Of a DNA stretch of 64,000 bases, positions 53,781 through 63,340 are shown piece by piece. The DNA is from Saccharofermentans sp. (GTDB taxonomy: Bacteria > Bacillota > Clostridia > Saccharofermentanales > Saccharofermentanaceae), in assembly GCA_024684815.1 (NCBI GenBank), contig JAIKWL010000018.1, forward strand, positions 1-64,000, read 5' to 3'. The notes under the pieces were generated by a model. That model saw only the letters and a program-made list of their open reading frames with translations, made no database searches and was not told the origin of the DNA. Each line of letters begins with the position of its first letter. Position 1 is the stretch's first letter. The position numbers and the translations under genes are program-made.

Positions 53781-54797
53781 TTAAGCAAGCACTCTGTCAA
53801 CCGGAGAATAACCGGTTGTCTTTTTGAATTTAATGTTACTCTCAAAACTCTCCAGACAATCTGAAGGATCGATGCGCTCGAAGTTCCGTGCGCCTAATGC
53901 ATCTCTCTTGATCTTTACAGATGCGATCGTCACTTCCTCGTCATTTCCGGTCGCGGGATTCAGGATCTTATCAACCGCATGGATGATGACCTGCTGTACG
54001 GGAAGGAGAGCAAATGTGTCCCTTGCAACTCTGAGCATCGTGCTGGATACATAATCCTGGACAAGCTCATAGTATGCAGACTTGGAGAATTCCTTCATGA
54101 CGATCTCGCCGCTGGCCTTCATATCCGGATACTCGGTCGGGATAATGTCACCCGACTTGACCTGGAATTCGATCTCGAGCATCTTGGGATCGTCAGTTCC
54201 GACCTCAAAACCGCTTCCGTATTCAAGAAGATCGTCAAAAGGATCTACTTCTTCGATTACCTTGAAATATGAATCTATATCGCCGGCAAGAACGCTCTGT
54301 GCAAAAGGCTGAAGTTCCTTTAACCCGCCGGATACGGCACCGTTTGCGACTGCCTCCCAGTCGATATAGCCGTCAGACTGCTTATGAACAGACTTGAGAG
54401 CCTCGATCCCTGCTGCGAACTCTTCGATCTTAGCCTTGGACTGGGCGATGAGCTCTTCATTGACTGCTGCTTTTGCAGGAGCTGGTGCAGCTGCTGCCTT
54501 TGTTCCCTTGGGAGCCTTAGCTGCCTTTGTATCTGCGGCAGCGCCCTTGCCTGCAGCCTTCTTGCCCTTGGCATCATCCTTCTTGCCTGTCAGAGCACCG
54601 ACAACATTCTTAACATTAGTATTCTTGGTGTAGTAGATTCCCGTTCCCGGAATGCCGACAGTGGTCCTTGCCTGACCCTTCAGATTGACTGACTGTCTGA
54701 ATCCGCTCTTTCCGAACGATACACTCGGTCCGGATTTGCTTAAATTGAGCTTCAAGCCCTTGCCCAAAGAGATAGATTTGCGGAAATTAAGTCCCAT
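53781..54797 (-). CDS. DUF4236 protein with Ala/Lys-rich linker
   Basis: Protein of 338 residues. Residues 1-60 are the DUF4236 domain (LNFRKSISLGKGLKLNLSKSGPSVSFGKSG and TTVGIPGTGIYYTK), found in many bacteria with unknown role. An Ala/Lys/Pro-rich linker (about 70-112) leads to a C-terminal domain of unknown family. GGAGG lies 8 bases before the ATG. It is not membrane-bound by sequence. No context clue to function. Confidence 0.8.
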   Translation of the reverse strand: MGLNFRKSISLGKGLKLNLSKSGPSVSFGKSGFRQSVNLKGQARTTVGIPGTGIYYTKNTNVKNVVGALTGKKDDAKGKKAAGKGAAADTKAAKAPKGTKAAAAPAPAKAAVNEELIAQSKAKIEEFAAGIEALKSVHKQSDGYIDWEAVANGAVSGGLKELQPFAQSVLAGDIDSYFKVIEEVDPFDDLLEYGSGFEVGTDDPKMLEIEFQVKSGDIIPTEYPDMKASGEIVMKEFSKSAYYELVQDYVSSTMLRVARDTFALLPVQQVIIHAVDKILNPATGNDEEVTIASVKIKRDALGARNFERIDPSDCLESFESNIKFKKTTGYSPVDRVLA

Positions 54798-54925
54798 ATG
54801 TCATGCCTCCGGTGGAAAAATATTAAAGTTATTTTATCACATTAGAAATATAAATTCTTTACCGGATGCGAAACCGTAAATCGAATTTGAGACTCCTGTT
54901 TTTCTATCGGAAAGCAGTTAATTTT

Positions 54926-54973
54926 AATGTTCGACTGATTGTCCGACTTTTTACCCTCAAAAAGTCGAACATT
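54926..54973. terminator. Overlapping inverted repeats downstream of sufB
   Basis: Two hairpins compete for the same bases: AATGTTCGACT (54926-54936) with AGTCGAACATT (54963-54973), and CGACTTTTT (54944-54952) with AAAAAGTCG (54959-54967). The short one has a 6-base loop. The site follows sufB by about 80 bases on the minus strand. A terminator is likely, but the alternative pairing is unusual. Otherwise the 256-base gap shows nothing. Confidence 0.5.
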
Positions 54974-55053
54974 GAGTCGATCCTCAGGGACGGGCACATG
55001 CGTCTGCCGGCAATTCACCGCAGCCGAAAACTCTTCGCGCAGTCAGGAAATAC

Positions 55054-55971
55054 TTACCTTAAGAAGCCTTCGATGATCTTCTGCTCGGCGTCCTGCTCGT
55101 TAAGACCTAAAGTCATGAGCTTGGTGATCTGTTCGCCTGCGATCTTTCCGATGGCAGCCTCGTGGATCAGTGAAGCATCGACACAGGTAGCCTTAAGCTT
55201 AGGTGTAGCAACGATAACGCCCTTGTCCATGATGATGGAATCGCACTCGGCATGACCTTTGCACATTGCATTTCCTGAAATGTCGATGATGACATCCTGC
55301 TCGGATTCGCCCTTGGCGACACCGCGGCTTACGATGTCACAGACGGAACCGTCGCCGTTGAGAGCCACCGTGATCTCAGCCTTTGCAGTCTGGTCGAAGT
55401 TTGTAAGGATCTTGTCGTGCATGATGAGTGTCGCATCAGGTCCGATCTCAGCCTTTGTGATCCTGCAAGTATCGTTGATTCCGGCAATTTGGGAAGTGTC
55501 CATATCCATCGTGGCACCCTCTTCGAGATAGACGACAGTAGTGGGATTCATGAATCTCTTGCCCGTGCCGGTACCCTCGCCGTAATGCTTTTCGATGTAT
55601 TTGACCTTTGAATTCTTTCCGATATGGAAGGTATGGATTCCGTCATGCTGGCTGTCATGACCGCCGCAGTTGCTGATTCCGCACCCGGCAATGATGGTGA
55701 CGTCGCAGTCCTCACCTACGAAGAAATCGTTATATACGCACTCTTTGTGACCCGACATGGAAATGATTACCGGGATGTGGCAGGATTCGTTCTTTGTACC
55801 GTCCTTGAAATAAACATTGATTCCGTCGCCGGATTCCCTGGATTCGATCTGGATATTGGCGGTCGAGTTCCTTGCTTCACTCTTGCCGTTGGATCTGATA
55901 TTGAACGCGCCTACAGGAAGGCTGTCCAGTTCCGCAACTTCTTTTAGCATCCTCTTCTCAAGATCATCCAT
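55054..55971 (-). CDS. SufB/SufD-family scaffold protein
   Basis: Partner of SufC in iron-sulfur cluster assembly; 305 residues, much shorter than SufB (about 460). The beta-helix core shows short strand repeats (CDVTIIAGCGISNCGGHDSQHDGIHTF) and the C-terminal family part (CKGHAECDSIIMDKGVIVATPKLKATCVDASLIHEAAIGKI). I start at the ATG at 55971, which overlaps the sufC stop by 8 bases; a longer start at 56034 runs inside sufC. No sufS, sufU or second sufB/D gene is near, so this matches the minimal SufC-SufB (SMS) arrangement. Confidence 0.88.
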   Translation of the reverse strand: MDDLEKRMLKEVAELDSLPVGAFNIRSNGKSEARNSTANIQIESRESGDGINVYFKDGTKNESCHIPVIISMSGHKECVYNDFFVGEDCDVTIIAGCGISNCGGHDSQHDGIHTFHIGKNSKVKYIEKHYGEGTGTGKRFMNPTTVVYLEEGATMDMDTSQIAGINDTCRITKAEIGPDATLIMHDKILTNFDQTAKAEITVALNGDGSVCDIVSRGVAKGESEQDVIIDISGNAMCKGHAECDSIIMDKGVIVATPKLKATCVDASLIHEAAIGKIAGEQITKLMTLGLNEQDAEQKIIEGFLR

Positions 55972-56692
55972 TGCAGACACCTTCTTTCTGAGAGTATGCA
56001 CAGCCGCAGCCGTAACGTCCCATGTTGAGCTCACTCATGACCTTGACCGATTCGTCGTACCTGTCGACCGAGCCGTCCTTCAGATAGATTATCTTGTCAG
56101 CGATCTCCAGGATCCTTTCCTGATGACTGATGATCATGATATTGCCGTTAGTAACTCTTCTTAAATTCTCGAAAACCTTGATAAGGCTCTGGAAGCTCCA
56201 CAGATCGATACCTGCTTCAGGCTCGTCGAAAAGGCTGAGCTTACCGCCTCTTGCGGCAGCCATTGCGATCTCGATCCTCTTCATCTCGCCGCCTGACAGA
56301 GTATCGTTGACTTCTCTGTTCAGATAATCCTTAGCACAGAGCCCTACTGCCGACAGGTATTTGCAGTCCTTTGTTACATCGGCACCTTCACCGGCGGCAA
56401 TGCTCAAAAGATCCTTTACCTTTAAGCCCTTGAACCTTACGGGCTGCTGGAAAGCGAAGCTGATACCCAAATTGGCGCGCTCGTTGACAGCGAGATCCGT
56501 GATGTCCTGACCGTCAAAGATGACCTTGCCGGATGTGGGCTTAATGATGCCCATTATGATCTTAAGAAGCGTGGATTTGCCGCTTCCGTTAGGCCCTGTG
56601 ATGGCAACGAACTTATCGTCTATCTTAAGATTTATATCTTTAAGTATGTCCTTATCATCAGCATGAAAGCTGATGTTCTGAAGTTCAAGCAT
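55964..56692 (-). CDS. sufC: SufC ABC-type ATPase
   Basis: Cytoplasmic ATPase of 242 residues that drives conformational change of the SufB-type scaffold. Walker A GPNGSGKST (about 35-43), a Q-loop FAFQQPVRFKG, signature LSGGEMKRIEIA and Walker B KLSLFDEPEAGID are all present, with the SufC-specific AGID after Walker B. GGAGAG precedes the ATG. It starts the two-gene suf operon. Confidence 0.94.
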   Translation of the reverse strand: MLELQNISFHADDKDILKDINLKIDDKFVAITGPNGSGKSTLLKIIMGIIKPTSGKVIFDGQDITDLAVNERANLGISFAFQQPVRFKGLKVKDLLSIAAGEGADVTKDCKYLSAVGLCAKDYLNREVNDTLSGGEMKRIEIAMAAARGGKLSLFDEPEAGIDLWSFQSLIKVFENLRRVTNGNIMIISHQERILEIADKIIYLKDGSVDRYDESVKVMSELNMGRYGCGCAYSQKEGVCNG

Positions 56693-56724
56693 ATTGATTC
56701 TCTCCTCTTTATTAAAACCAACTT

Positions 56725-56753
56725 ACTTTAAATGGTTTGACGATAATTATCAA
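56725..56753 (-). promoter_or_regulatory. suf promoter with overlapping GATAATTATC dyad
   Basis: On the minus strand TTGATA (56753-56748), a 17-base spacer and TAAAGT (56730-56725). The perfect 10-base palindrome GATAATTATC (56742-56751) overlaps the -35 and resembles Fur half-sites placed back to back. Confidence 0.5.
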
Positions 56754-56758
56754 TAGTT

Positions 56759-56780
56759 ATTTTCGGCATATGCCGAAAAT
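56759..56780. promoter_or_regulatory. Perfect 22-bp palindrome between sufC and glmS
   Basis: The 11-base arm ATTTTCGGCAT is followed directly by its complement. It lies just upstream of the suf -35 and about 117 bases before glmS, so it could be an operator for either gene or a hairpin. No glmS ribozyme core is seen in the glmS leader. Confidence 0.6.
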
Positions 56781-56896
56781 GTTCATGCGCTGTTTATTAT
56801 ACTTTTTGCGAATGGTAACCATACCCAGATCGTTATTCAACATGATGAGCAGGGGTGTTACAATATCTAAATTATAATTAAGGAGTATTCTGGTGT

Positions 56897-58747
56897 ATGT
56901 GCGGAATAGTCGGTTACACAGGTAAGAAAAAGGCAGCTCCTATCCTTTTGGACGGTCTTGCAAAGCTCGAGTACAGAGGCTATGACTCAGCCGGTCTCGC
57001 GATAAGGGATGGTGAATCCAACCCGGTAGTCGTTAAGGCCAAGGGCAGACTTAAAGTCCTTTCCGAGAAGACCGACGGCGGCGCAGCACTCAAGGGCACA
57101 TGCGGTATCGGTCATACCAGATGGGCAACCCACGGTGAACCCACCGAGAACAATGCCCACCCCCACATCGTAGATGACTACAACGTAGTCGGAGTCCATA
57201 ACGGTATCATCGAGAACTATCAGGAATTAAGAGACAAGATGATCCGCAAAGGATATAAGTTCTATTCAGAGACCGATACCGAAGTCGCTATTAAGACTAT
57301 CGATTACTACTACAAAAAATATACCCACGATCCGATCGAAGCTCTCGCCAAGACAATGGTCCGTGTAAGAGGTTCTTATGCACTCGCAGTAATGTTCAAG
57401 GATCATCCCGGCAAGATCTTCGTGGCCCGCAAGGATTCCCCGATGATAATCGGATACGATAAGGATGCCTCATATGTCGCATCTGACGTTCCCGCAATCC
57501 TTAAATATACAAGGACCGTTTATTACATCGATGATCTTGAGATGGCTTGTCTTGAAGCAGGCAACGTCACATTCTATAACCTGGACGGTGACACGATCGA
57601 GAAGACCCCCTCCGAGATCGACTGGGATGCGGCTTCAGCCGAGAAGGGCGGCTTCGAACACTTCATGATGAAGGAGATCCACGAACAGCCCAAGGCAGTT
57701 CAGGATACTTTGAACTCCGTCATCGTTCCGGACGGAGATTCCCTGAAGATCGATCTTAGTTCCTCGAATCTTACTGATGATGATCTCAAGAGTTTTGAGC
57801 AGATCTATATCGTGGCATGCGGTTCGGCATACCATGTCGGATGCTGCACACAGTATATTATCGAATCGTTAGCGGACATCCCCGTCAGATGCGAGCTTGC
57901 GTCAGAATTCCGTTACAGAAAGATTCCGCTTAACCAGAAAGCGCTCTGTATCATCATCAGCCAGTCCGGCGAAACTGCGGATTCTCTCGCAGCTTTAAGG
58001 GATGCAAAGGAGAAGGGCATAAAGACACTGGCCATAGTAAATGTCGTAGGATCTTCCATTGCCCGTGAGGCAGATTATGTCCTCTATACCCTTGCTGGAC
58101 CCGAGATCTCCGTCGCAACCACCAAGGCATACTCGGCGCAGCTCGCCATCTGCTATGTTCTTGCGATAAAGCTCGCACTTGCAAAAGGCACTATCAGCGA
58201 AGATGAGGCAAAGGATCTTACTTCGGAAGTAATGTCTATCCCTGCCAAGATCAATAAAGTCCTTGAGGACAAAGAGCGTCTCCAGTGGTTTGCAGCTAAG
58301 CTTGCCGCCCAGAAGGATATCTTCTTCATCGGACGCGGCATCGATTATGCCATCACACTTGAAGGAAGCCTCAAGATGAAGGAGATCTCTTACATCCACA
58401 GTGAGGCTTATGCTGCAGGAGAACTTAAACACGGTACGATAAGCCTCGTTGAGGAAGGCACTTTTGTGATCGGCGTTCTTACACAGAGCGGCCTTTATGA
58501 GAAGACCCTCTCCAATCTCGTTGAGACAAAGGCGCGCGGAGCTTATCTCATGGCTCTCACCTCCTTCGGCAATTACGCGATCGAAGATTCAGCCGACTTC
58601 GTGGTATATGTTCCCAGGATAAATGAGCTCTTCGCAGCTTCACTGGCTGTCGTCCCTCTCCAGCTCATGGGTTATTATGTATCCTGTGCAAGAGGTCTGG
58701 ATGTCGATAAGCCGCGTAATCTCGCGAAAAGCGTTACGGTCGAATAA
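56897..58747 (+). CDS. glmS: Glucosamine-6-phosphate synthase
   Basis: Makes glucosamine-6-phosphate from fructose-6-phosphate and glutamine, the entry to cell-wall amino sugars. The 616-residue protein has the N-terminal Cys2 nucleophile (CGIVGYTGKKKA), GHTRWATHGEPTENNAHPH, and two SIS domains (CGSAYHVG and SQSGETADSLAAL; GRGIDYAITLEGSLKMKEI), ending DKPRNLAKSVTVE. AAGGAG lies 11 bases before the ATG. Standard length. Confidence 0.97.
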   Translation: MCGIVGYTGKKKAAPILLDGLAKLEYRGYDSAGLAIRDGESNPVVVKAKGRLKVLSEKTDGGAALKGTCGIGHTRWATHGEPTENNAHPHIVDDYNVVGVHNGIIENYQELRDKMIRKGYKFYSETDTEVAIKTIDYYYKKYTHDPIEALAKTMVRVRGSYALAVMFKDHPGKIFVARKDSPMIIGYDKDASYVASDVPAILKYTRTVYYIDDLEMACLEAGNVTFYNLDGDTIEKTPSEIDWDAASAEKGGFEHFMMKEIHEQPKAVQDTLNSVIVPDGDSLKIDLSSSNLTDDDLKSFEQIYIVACGSAYHVGCCTQYIIESLADIPVRCELASEFRYRKIPLNQKALCIIISQSGETADSLAALRDAKEKGIKTLAIVNVVGSSIAREADYVLYTLAGPEISVATTKAYSAQLAICYVLAIKLALAKGTISEDEAKDLTSEVMSIPAKINKVLEDKERLQWFAAKLAAQKDIFFIGRGIDYAITLEGSLKMKEISYIHSEAYAAGELKHGTISLVEEGTFVIGVLTQSGLYEKTLSNLVETKARGAYLMALTSFGNYAIEDSADFVVYVPRINELFAASLAVVPLQLMGYYVSCARGLDVDKPRNLAKSVTVE

Positions 58748-58845
58748 TCGTTTCTTTCATCAAAGCCTGACGTATCTTATGACATGATCACCGGTCATGC
58801 TATAGTCCTGTTTTGCGGACAGTTATCCTGTCAAGTCTTTAATAC

Positions 58846-60522
58846 ATGAATCCGCACGTCTATAATATTGATATGAGTAAAAGAAAACCCTACATCTTTA
58901 TGACACAGGATAAGCTGATAGATTTATGCAGATATGATATCGGCTGGATCGAGACTGTCGGCGGAAGTGACATCGATGCTTATCCCGAATCAGGTTTTGA
59001 GGTTCAGTGCGAGAGTGAGTATCCGATGCTCTTATCTGATCTTAAAGCCGCACTGACACACTTTGAGGAAGAGAAGACTTCCTTTAATGATTTTGTATTT
59101 GACTGGTGGTGCCCGGTAACCACATATTTTTATGCGGATCTTTGTCTTGACGAACTCCTGGGACCCGACAGCGATATGATCTATGATCTTCCATATCCTC
59201 CGATCCCTGAGACAGAAGACGAAGTGTTTATCACCGTCATGGTCAAGATAGCCGCCGTAACCGACACCATTGAGGACGGCAGGTTTCCTGAGGGCACGGC
59301 TTCGGAAGTCCTTAATATTCCCGAGCTTCTTGCCATTATCGATAATTATGAAGATAACAAAGATCTTCCTTATGAAGAGCGCACTTATACCAGAGAACAG
59401 ATGCTTGCTTTCCTTAATCACTGGGATAACAGTCTGCTTCTGACGGATGCGCCGGAGAAGATAATAGAACAGTTCGTGAGATTTACGGACATTTTATGCG
59501 AAGAGCATGTTTTCGAAGCGCTAAAGATAAAAGCATTCGCCTGCAACGGCGGCAATTCCGCCTTTGCCTGTGATTACAATGAAGCAGTAAGGCTTCTGGT
59601 GATCCTTCTTAAGGAATTCGGATTCGGCTATGCCGCCAATGCCCTTGCCTTCATTTATTACGATGGCAAGATCACAGGAAGACCCGATTATGACAAGGCC
59701 TTTGCCTATTTTTCCATAGCATCGAATTACAACATATCCGAAGCAAAGCTCATGTTTGCGGATATGCTCCTTCTGGGACAGTCAGGCAATCCCGATCCTA
59801 TTCTTGCATGCAATATCTTCCTTCAGGTCTATCACGACTGCAGGATCAGATTCGAGGCGGGCGATTATAATACGGATCTTCCCGAGAGCGCATTAAGAGT
59901 TGCAAGGACACTCTCGATCTTCCCTGATCAGAAGGTCAAGAGGCTCAAGGTCCTTCTTGAAGCCGCATATTCCGCATTCGTACGCTATCAGACCAATAAG
60001 CTGCATACTGATCTTGAGTTCACCAAGCAAGTCCAGGCTGATATCGATAAAGTCATCAACGAGTTTGATGACACTGTTCCCGTTAAGCTCAATACCGGCT
60101 GGCAGGATCTAGGAAGTGACGAGATCGCTGATGTCTTCGATGACTTCACCGGACCGCCGTTTCCGGCTTACTACACGGTTAATGTCAAAAAGCTCAAGAA
60201 CGGCAATTACAAGTTCAGCTTAAGGCGCCATTCGATATTCCCGGGCGCGCCTGCCCCGTTGTCTTTATCGGTCCAGCCGTGGCTTCTTTCCGCCGGTCTT
60301 TGCGACAGGCTCGATTTTACGATCCCCGGCGAATATGGTAATGATGCTGTAGAGTATCTTGCAAACTCCAAAGAGACCGGAACCTTTGACAAGCTTGTAG
60401 TCAAGAACACTTCTGACAGGTCTTCTTCATTATTCTCATTTATAAGGAGCGGCAAAGTCGTTCTCGGTTTCCAGGCCAAAAAGATCTTCTTTAACAAGCC
60501 TTCCGGAAAGACAATAGGATAA
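58846..60522 (+). CDS. Sel1-like repeat protein of unknown function
   Basis: Cytoplasmic protein of up to 558 residues. The central part (about 255-320) has two helical repeats of the Sel1/TPR type (GYAANALAFIYYDGKITGRPDYDKAFAYFSIASNYNISEAKLMFADMLL in form). The N-terminal 200 residues are acidic with many aromatic residues, and the C-terminal 150 are of unknown fold. No ribosome site is clear; the ATG at 58873 is an alternative start, as a TATAAT lies between the two. Role unknown. Confidence 0.7.
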   Translation: MNPHVYNIDMSKRKPYIFMTQDKLIDLCRYDIGWIETVGGSDIDAYPESGFEVQCESEYPMLLSDLKAALTHFEEEKTSFNDFVFDWWCPVTTYFYADLCLDELLGPDSDMIYDLPYPPIPETEDEVFITVMVKIAAVTDTIEDGRFPEGTASEVLNIPELLAIIDNYEDNKDLPYEERTYTREQMLAFLNHWDNSLLLTDAPEKIIEQFVRFTDILCEEHVFEALKIKAFACNGGNSAFACDYNEAVRLLVILLKEFGFGYAANALAFIYYDGKITGRPDYDKAFAYFSIASNYNISEAKLMFADMLLLGQSGNPDPILACNIFLQVYHDCRIRFEAGDYNTDLPESALRVARTLSIFPDQKVKRLKVLLEAAYSAFVRYQTNKLHTDLEFTKQVQADIDKVINEFDDTVPVKLNTGWQDLGSDEIADVFDDFTGPPFPAYYTVNVKKLKNGNYKFSLRRHSIFPGAPAPLSLSVQPWLLSAGLCDRLDFTIPGEYGNDAVEYLANSKETGTFDKLVVKNTSDRSSSLFSFIRSGKVVLGFQAKKIFFNKPSGKTIG

Positions 60523-60593
60523 AACGAACTGGAATATCCTCAGCGAAGGTATATAATTGCACTTGTCCGCTATTTCAGGACATGGGGTAACAG

Positions 60594-61391
60594 GTGGTAA
60601 TCAAGACTGATCACATCAGGATAAGATCTTTTATTGCTGCGGCAATCGTGCCGGGCCTGTTGTTTTGCGCATGTAATTCACAGCCTGAAGGATCATCCGT
60701 CTCCGGATCAGAAAGCGAGATCTCATCCGCGTCTGACACTTCCGTCACCTCTGACACTGCTGAAGAAACATCTGTAACGACTGAGACTTCCACAACAACG
60801 GCAACTTCCGTGACCACTGCCGAAGAGACATCTGCTCCATCAAACGGAGAAACTTCTTCAGGTGAACCGCTCATAACGGATATCGGCTATGGTTCCTACG
60901 GTTTTATGATGGGAAACTTGAGGCTTCATTCACAAAATGATATCTCCATGCTGATACAGCCGGAAGATGCTACGGTTTATGACTTCGGTGTCAGGGAATG
61001 TTCATGGATAGATGCATTCTATATAGAGGAATCATTTGACATGAATGTCTTTGATTCATCCTACCGTTTCCTTGGTTTTTATAATGATGATACATCGATC
61101 AATTTCGATCCCGGCTCGAAGATCGGCACATGGAATACTCCAAAAGGTTCGGAGCTTGAGCTTTACACGACAGAGATCACCATTATCTCGCACAACCTTG
61201 AGATAAAGATCCTCCCGGAACACCCCTCTGTAGGGGATTTTTACAAAGTGTCAATATGCGGCAGAGGATATTATGTATCCGAAGAGCAGCTTCAGATGGC
61301 GGATTTCTTCCTAAGTTATCTTGCAGAAGATCCGGGTGTCGATCCTTTGGAGGGACTCGTAAGATCCGTCAATCACACATATTATTTCTGA
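60594..61391 (+). CDS. Lipoprotein with long Ser/Thr-rich linker
   Basis: Protein of 265 residues beginning with a GTG and GGGG 7 bases upstream. The signal peptide ends in FCAC with Cys27 as the probable lipidated residue, an atypical lipobox. Residues 30-90 are almost only Ser, Thr, Glu and Ala, and a domain of unknown family (about 95-265) follows. A TATAAT at 60552 may be its -10. Its stop overlaps the convergent glycosyltransferase gene by 10 bases. Confidence 0.75.
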   Translation: MVIKTDHIRIRSFIAAAIVPGLLFCACNSQPEGSSVSGSESEISSASDTSVTSDTAEETSVTTETSTTTATSVTTAEETSAPSNGETSSGEPLITDIGYGSYGFMMGNLRLHSQNDISMLIQPEDATVYDFGVRECSWIDAFYIEESFDMNVFDSSYRFLGFYNDDTSINFDPGSKIGTWNTPKGSELELYTTEITIISHNLEIKILPEHPSVGDFYKVSICGRGYYVSEEQLQMADFFLSYLAEDPGVDPLEGLVRSVNHTYYF

Positions 61392-62464
61392 TATTCTTTC
61401 AGACACTTCTGATACGCATCAAGAGCATCCTGAGCAACAGCCTTCCATGAGAAGTTCGCTTCGATATAAGGGATTGCATTGGAGGATTTTGTACTTAAAG
61501 TATCCTTTTCATCAATTACTCTCTTAATGCTTTCAGCGATACTCCCGGCATTGTTCTCGGCCATCCAGCCGCAGTCATTATCAGTAATCTTTTCGCCGAG
61601 ATTCGTGCCCCGCGTAACGAGGCATGGCAGACCGTAACTTAAGGCTTCGAGTATACCGCCCGGCATGCCTTCATGGCGGGATGTCTGGACAAATACATCG
61701 GCATTCAGAAGCTCGTTTTCCTTAGCCTCACCGGTTATCTCGTGATGAAGTGTGACAACATCACCGACGCCGAAGGATTCGATAAGTCGTTCTAGATTTG
61801 CATATCTTCCGACGCAGTCAGGACCGTAGATATCAAGAGTGACCTTGTTCGCCTTCATGATGTCAAGATCTTTGCTTACTGCCTCAAGGAGAAGATCAAG
61901 TCCTTTGACGTGTGCATCAAGACGCCCTATAAACAGTAATTTAAGACCTTCTTTACTGAATGAGGTCTTTCTTTTCGAGGGCATAGTCACACCGTTGGTA
62001 GCGATGAACTTTTTCCGTCCGAAATCGGTCGTGTCATATTCCTCTTTGGACAGGCACTGAAGAGCAAGGGCTTTATTCGTAAACCTGTTGAAAAGCAGGA
62101 TATTTGCAGCTTTCTTCTTAAGTGCCTTGCTCTGCTGTGCTTCTTTCCTTAATTCACCGTGAGGGATAATGATATAAGGTATCTTTTTGCTCTCGAGCTG
62201 TTTTCCGATCGAGAGGAATTCCTTCCTGTAGCACTCCTGAAATATAACAAGATCAGGATGATCGAATGGCTCGGGCATCCTGTCTATATCAAACGATTCG
62301 GCATGCGGGATCTGGTTTATGGGAGCCTTTATATCCCTGTCCCTGACATTATACAGGGCAACTTTATGGCCGAGCTGCTCCTGGATCTGAAGATACTGCG
62401 GCACGACCACGCAAACACCGCTGAAAGGATCATTTGTGATTGAAGCTATATGCAATATGATCAT
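61382..62464 (-). CDS. GT4 glycosyltransferase
   Basis: GT-B-fold enzyme of 360 residues. LLFIGRLDAHVKGLDLLLEA is the donor-site region and RHEGMPGGILEALSYGLPCLV holds the EX7E motif of the family. I start at the ATG at 62464, one base after the GT2 stop, because IILHIASITNDPFSGVCVVV is the usual N terminus; an earlier start at 62530 lies inside the GT2 gene. With two GT2 genes upstream it starts another surface-glycan cluster that continues beyond the window. Confidence 0.9.
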   Translation of the reverse strand: MIILHIASITNDPFSGVCVVVPQYLQIQEQLGHKVALYNVRDRDIKAPINQIPHAESFDIDRMPEPFDHPDLVIFQECYRKEFLSIGKQLESKKIPYIIIPHGELRKEAQQSKALKKKAANILLFNRFTNKALALQCLSKEEYDTTDFGRKKFIATNGVTMPSKRKTSFSKEGLKLLFIGRLDAHVKGLDLLLEAVSKDLDIMKANKVTLDIYGPDCVGRYANLERLIESFGVGDVVTLHHEITGEAKENELLNADVFVQTSRHEGMPGGILEALSYGLPCLVTRGTNLGEKITDNDCGWMAENNAGSIAESIKRVIDEKDTLSTKSSNAIPYIEANFSWKAVAQDALDAYQKCLKEYQK

Positions 62465-62465
62465 C

Positions 62466-63290
62466 TTATTTCTTCCCGTGAAGCATCTTCTTGAATATCC
62501 ATCCGCGCAGCCGTCCGGGAACCAGGGCAACTATGAACTGGACCATTATGGAAACGGCGTAATCGGACCAAGAGATATAACCTGTGGCATAGACCATCTT
62601 TCTTCCGGTCCTGTATTTCTTAAAGTATGCCCAACCGCCTCTTCTGTCAAACATCGCCTTCCCGATCCTGGCAAACACCAGAGAGTCATCCACATTGCTG
62701 CACTTCACGCCGTTTTTCATCATGCGGACCCAGAGATATGTGTCTTCCATCAGAGGGCATGACTGATAGTTGCCGGCATCGAGAACGGCCTTTTTCTTGT
62801 ACATGACGGTCATGTGATTAAAGCCGTCTCTTCTCTTCTGATATTTCTTTATCGCCTCATCAGTCAGGGGAACAGTCCTTTTTGCGACTATGGTATCGGG
62901 CGTATCTTCGAATTCGTCAATGTGGCTTCCTGTTATGTCTAGATCAGGATCATTCTTAAACTCTTCGAGCTGTTTCTCGAACCTGTCTTCTCTTGCGATA
63001 TCGTCTGTATCCATCCGCGCGATAAGATCGTTCGAACATTCAGGAACGCCTGCCTGAAGAGCAAGTCCCAGTCCGCGGTTCTCCTTTAAAGGAACGCGCT
63101 TTATAAGGCCGGGATATTCCTTCTCATACTTTTCGAGGACAGCATACAATTCATCAGTGAGCGGTCCGTCTTCAACGACCACCCACTCATCAGCCTTTAC
63201 GGTCTGCCTTAAGAGACTTTGAAAGCACTCCTCGACATATCCGGGCTTCTCTTTTATATAGAGCGACATCAATACGCTTAAACCGGCCAT
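62466..63290 (-). CDS. GT2 glycosyltransferase
   Basis: Protein of 274 residues. LSVLMSLYIKEKPGYVEECF opens the GT-A domain, VVEDGPLTDEL replaces the more usual DDGSxD, and ARMDTDDIA holds the DxD. A hydrophobic stretch near residues 240-262 (YAVSIMVQFIVALVPG) may touch the membrane. The ATG at 63290 with GAGGAACAG upstream is preferred over 63332. It fits WaaE/KdtX-like enzymes adding sugars to surface polymers. Confidence 0.88.
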   Translation of the reverse strand: MAGLSVLMSLYIKEKPGYVEECFQSLLRQTVKADEWVVVEDGPLTDELYAVLEKYEKEYPGLIKRVPLKENRGLGLALQAGVPECSNDLIARMDTDDIAREDRFEKQLEEFKNDPDLDITGSHIDEFEDTPDTIVAKRTVPLTDEAIKKYQKRRDGFNHMTVMYKKKAVLDAGNYQSCPLMEDTYLWVRMMKNGVKCSNVDDSLVFARIGKAMFDRRGGWAYFKKYRTGRKMVYATGYISWSDYAVSIMVQFIVALVPGRLRGWIFKKMLHGKK

Positions 63291-63340
63291 CTGTTCCTCT
63301 TCACAGGTAATGATCTGCGATAATTCTATCATTATTGTCT

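Noticed and set aside
56781..56896. glmS ribozyme
   Set aside because: The leader before glmS is about 115 bases and I could not find the conserved ribozyme core near the start codon.
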